From the NCBI GenBank assembly GCA_045546775.1, contig JAZQDM010000063.1, forward strand, positions 128,866-192,865: DNA of 64,000 nucleotides. Reading direction: 5' to 3'. Below, piece by piece: positions 62,206 through 64,000 of the stretch; the stretch's first letter is position 1, and each line of letters starts with the position of its first letter. The DNA comes from RGIG3002 sp045546775 (GTDB taxonomy: Bacteria > Bacillota > Clostridia > Lachnospirales > Lachnospiraceae). The translations under genes and the position numbers were made by a program. The notes beneath the pieces are model-generated. The model was not told where the DNA came from, searched no databases, and worked only from the letters and a program-made list of their open reading frames with translations.

Positions 62206-62895
62206 ATGAAACATGGTAAGAAATATAACGAAGCTGCAAAGTTAGTTGACCGTGCAGTTTTCTATGAGCCGGCTGAAGCAATTGCACTTGCAAAGAAAAC
62301 AGCTACAGCTAAATTCGATGAAACAATTGAAGCACATATCAGAACAGGTTGTGACGGACGTCATGCTGAACAGCAGATCCGTGGCGCTGTAGTATTACCG
62401 AACGGTACAGGTAAAACAGTTAAAGTTTTGGTATTCGCAAAAGGAGATAAAGTTGCTGAGGCAGAAGCTGCCGGAGCAGATTACGTAGGCGGAGACGAAT
62501 TAATCCCGAGAATCCAGAATGAGGGATGGTTGGATTTTGACGTTGTAGTAGCTACACCGGATATGATGGGTGTTGTTGGTCGTCTTGGTAAAGTTCTCGG
62601 ACCGAAAGGTTTAATGCCGAACCCGAAAGCTGGTACAGTAACAATGGATGTTGCAAAGGCTATCAGCGATATCAAAGCAGGTAAGATCGAATACAGACTT
62701 GATAAAACAAACATCGTACATGTTCCTGTAGGTAAAGCTTCCTTCACAGAAGAACAGTTAAACGAAAACTTCAATGCATTAATGGAAGCTATCGTTAAAG
62801 CAAAACCAAGCGCATTGAAAGGTCAGTATTTAAGAAGTATCACAATTACTTCTACAATGGGACCTGGCGTTAAAGTTAGCGTTGCTAAATTCTAA
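62206..62895 (+). CDS. rplA: 50S ribosomal protein L1
   Basis: 229 residues: GKKYNEAAKLVDR, DETIEAHIRTG, VVLPNGTGKTVKVLVF, GRLGKVLGPKGLMPNPKAGT and SITITSTMGPGVKV. It binds 23S rRNA at the L1 stalk and can repress its own operon. GGAGGAAG precedes the ATG, 14 bases after rplK. Confidence 0.98.
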   Translation: MKHGKKYNEAAKLVDRAVFYEPAEAIALAKKTATAKFDETIEAHIRTGCDGRHAEQQIRGAVVLPNGTGKTVKVLVFAKGDKVAEAEAAGADYVGGDELIPRIQNEGWLDFDVVVATPDMMGVVGRLGKVLGPKGLMPNPKAGTVTMDVAKAISDIKAGKIEYRLDKTNIVHVPVGKASFTEEQLNENFNALMEAIVKAKPSALKGQYLRSITITSTMGPGVKVSVAKF

Positions 62896-62918
62896 TTTTT
62901 GACGAATTGAAATCCACG

Positions 62919-62950
62919 TAAAAACCTGTCGGTCTCCGGCAGGTTTTTTT
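62919..62950 (+). terminator. Rho-independent terminator after rplA
   Basis: AAAACCTGTCG and CCGGCAGGTTTT pair around a GTCT loop, followed by further T. It separates rplKA from the rplJL unit. Confidence 0.85.
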
Positions 62951-62962
62951 GTGAAAAAGTGC

Positions 62963-62991
62963 TTGACTATACAAAAAGTGTATGGTATTCT
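62963..62991 (+). promoter_or_regulatory. Promoter of the rplJL operon
   Basis: TTGACT (62963-62968), 17-bp spacer, TATTCT (62986-62991) with an extended TGG before the -10 box. Confidence 0.75.
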
Positions 62992-62994
62992 ACT

Positions 62995-63145
62995 AAAGGT
63001 CGTTTAAAGACGACAGCCGAAGACAGTAGGTGCGAAGGGAGACCGACGCGTAAGTATATCGCCTACCGAGGAGAAAGAGTTTATGATTATGACTTTATGC
63101 CTCCCTGTCTTTGGGAGGTTTTTTTTCGGCTAAAAAATCTATAAG
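62995..63145 (+). ncRNA. Ribosomal protein L10 leader (autoregulatory RNA)
   Basis: The leader carries the L10-leader landmarks: GCCGAAGACAGTAGGTGCGAAGG paired to CGCCTACCGAGG, the conserved AGAGTTTATGATTATGAC joining segment, and a terminal attenuator hairpin CCTCCC-(7)-GGGAGG with eight T (63100-63127). When L10(L12)4 is in excess it binds the leader and favours termination before rplJ. A 61-codon frame over this region is not a gene. Confidence 0.88.
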
Positions 63146-63161
63146 GAGGTAATCGGAAAAG

Positions 63162-63779
63162 ATGGCAAAAGTTGAATTGAAACAACCTATTATTGCAGAG
63201 ATTTCTGAAAGCATCAAAGATGCACAGTCTGTTGTTCTTGTTGACTACCGTGGACTTACTGTAGAACAGGATACAGAACTTCGTAAGCAGCTTCGTGCAG
63301 AAGGAATCACATATAAGGTTTACAAAAACACCATGATGAACTTCGCGTTCAAAGATACTGATTTTGAAGCACTTGCACCTTATTTGGAAGGACCTAGCGC
63401 GATTGCTATTTCTACTACAGATGCAACAGCACCTGCAAGAGTATTAGCAAAATTCGCTAAGACAGCAAATGCGCTTGAAATCAAAGGTGGTGTAGTAGAG
63501 GGTATCGCATACGATGCAGCTGGTATTGCTAACATCGCAAGCATTCCTTCCAGAGAAGAATTACTTTCCAAATTACTTGGAAGTATTCAGTCTCCTATCA
63601 CAAACTTTGCTCGTGTCATGAATCAGTTGGCAGAAAAAGGCGGCGCATCCGAATGTGAAGCACCGGCAGCAGCTGAAGAAGCAGCACCTGCAGAGGAAGC
63701 TCCGGCAGCTGAGGAAGCTGTAGCAGAAGCTCCGGCAACAGAAGAAGTTGCTGCAGAAGAAGCACCGGCAGCAGAGTAA
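63162..63779 (+). CDS. rplJ: 50S ribosomal protein L10 with Ala/Glu-rich C-terminal extension
   Basis: 205 residues against about 165-175 for most L10. Residues 1-165 are standard (VVLVDYRGLTVEQDTELRKQLR, YKVYKNTMMNFAF, LEGPSAIA, SREELLSKLLGSIQSPI), ending in the helix that holds L7/L12 dimers. The last 40 residues are only Ala, Glu, Pro, Val and Thr (EEAAPAEEAPAAEEAV). Such tails occur in some Clostridia. AAGGAGG precedes the ATG. Confidence 0.97.
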   Translation: MAKVELKQPIIAEISESIKDAQSVVLVDYRGLTVEQDTELRKQLRAEGITYKVYKNTMMNFAFKDTDFEALAPYLEGPSAIAISTTDATAPARVLAKFAKTANALEIKGGVVEGIAYDAAGIANIASIPSREELLSKLLGSIQSPITNFARVMNQLAEKGGASECEAPAAAEEAAPAEEAPAAEEAVAEAPATEEVAAEEAPAAE

Positions 63780-63846
63780 TCATCAAAAAGATGAAACAGA
63801 TTTAGTAAACAAACATAAACAAAATTTTAATTGGAGGTAAATTATA

Positions 63847-64000
63847 ATGGCAAAATTATCTACTCAGGAACTTATTGATGCTATCAAAGAGTTGACAGTA
63901 TTAGAATTAAATGATTTAGTAAAAGCATGTGAAGAAGAATTTGGTGTATCTGCAGCAGCAGGTGTTGTAGTTGCAGCAGCAGGTGCTGGTGAAGCAGCAG
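63847..64000 (+). CDS. rplL: 50S ribosomal protein L7/L12 (start only)
   Basis: The first 51 codons are visible: MAKLSTQELIDAIKELTVLELNDL, the dimerisation domain, then EEEFGVSAAAGVVVAAAGAG, the hinge. Cut by the window edge. TTGGAGG precedes the ATG, and the 67-base gap from rplJ is typical. Confidence 0.97.
   Translation, partial: MAKLSTQELIDAIKELTVLELNDLVKACEEEFGVSAAAGVVVAAAGAGEAA

Noticed and set aside
62959..63144. 61-codon frame before rplJ
   Set aside because: It lies wholly in the L10 leader and attenuator, and its translation has no relatives I recognise.

Overview
The window looks like a chromosomal segment of a Clostridia member, most likely a Lachnospiraceae-type Firmicute. The reasons are moderate-to-low GC, strong AGGAGG-type ribosome binding sites, frequent GTG/TTG starts, an agrBD-type peptide quorum-sensing locus, a LytR-CpsA-Psr ligase, a TagGH/Wzm-Wzt-type exporter in a Gram-positive setting, a clostridial L10 leader and the order rpmG-secE-nusG-rplKA-rplJL. 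Genus cannot be fixed from sequence reading alone.

Layout. (1) 1-1300: end of an AgrC-like histidine kinase, converging on agrB and a 44-residue agrD whose predicted pheromone ring starts with Ser instead of Cys. (2) 1473-11057: polymer-modifying genes, with two MBOAT O-acyltransferase + SGNH/DHHW partner pairs, an SGNH lipoprotein, two hexapeptide acyltransferases and two GT2 enzymes. (3) 11102-22106: sugar and lipid-linked decoration genes: wecE, an ATP-grasp ligase, a phosphoesterase, a GtrB/ArnC-like transferase, two ArnE/F-like small membrane proteins, a GtrII-like polytopic transferase, GtrA, ugd, a polytopic protein split into two frames, and a UDP-glucuronate 4-epimerase. (4) 22126-23480: an island of a HxlR regulator and a nitroreductase, bounded by two inverted, related hairpin repeats. 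(5) 23556-24882, minus strand: an SGNH-fold protein with a lost catalytic triad and a small zinc-ribbon protein. (6) 25133-48592: the core surface-polysaccharide locus. It holds two membrane-anchored GH25 muramidases interleaved with rfbB, rfbA and rfbC (no rfbD), an ABC exporter, a methyltransferase-kinase fusion resembling WbdD chain terminators, five GT2 proteins, phosphoglucomutase, a WcaJ-type initiating transferase and an LCP ligase. (7) 48613-58921: glmS, HtrA, a ClpX with an unusually long acidic linker, a cytosolic-looking subtilisin, an LspA-like protein, a D,D-carboxypeptidase and a lone carboxyltransferase. (8) 59124-60425: an orphan FliD-like protein on the minus strand. (9) 60562-64000: rpmG, secE, nusG, rplK, rplA, L10 leader, rplJ and the start of rplL.

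How it fits together (inference from families). PgcA and GlmS supply precursors. RfbA/RfbB/WecE give dTDP-Fuc4N, RfbA/B/C feed dTDP-rhamnose, and Ugd plus the epimerase give UDP-GlcA and UDP-GalA. WcaJ starts a chain on undecaprenyl phosphate, the GT2 proteins extend it, the methyltransferase-kinase may cap it, the ABC transporter exports it and LCP ties it to peptidoglycan. The Gtr/Arn-like cassette and the MBOAT/SGNH modules would decorate it outside the membrane. The agr locus at the left edge and a 20-bp inverted repeat over the first MBOAT promoter suggest density-dependent control of decoration, which is untested.
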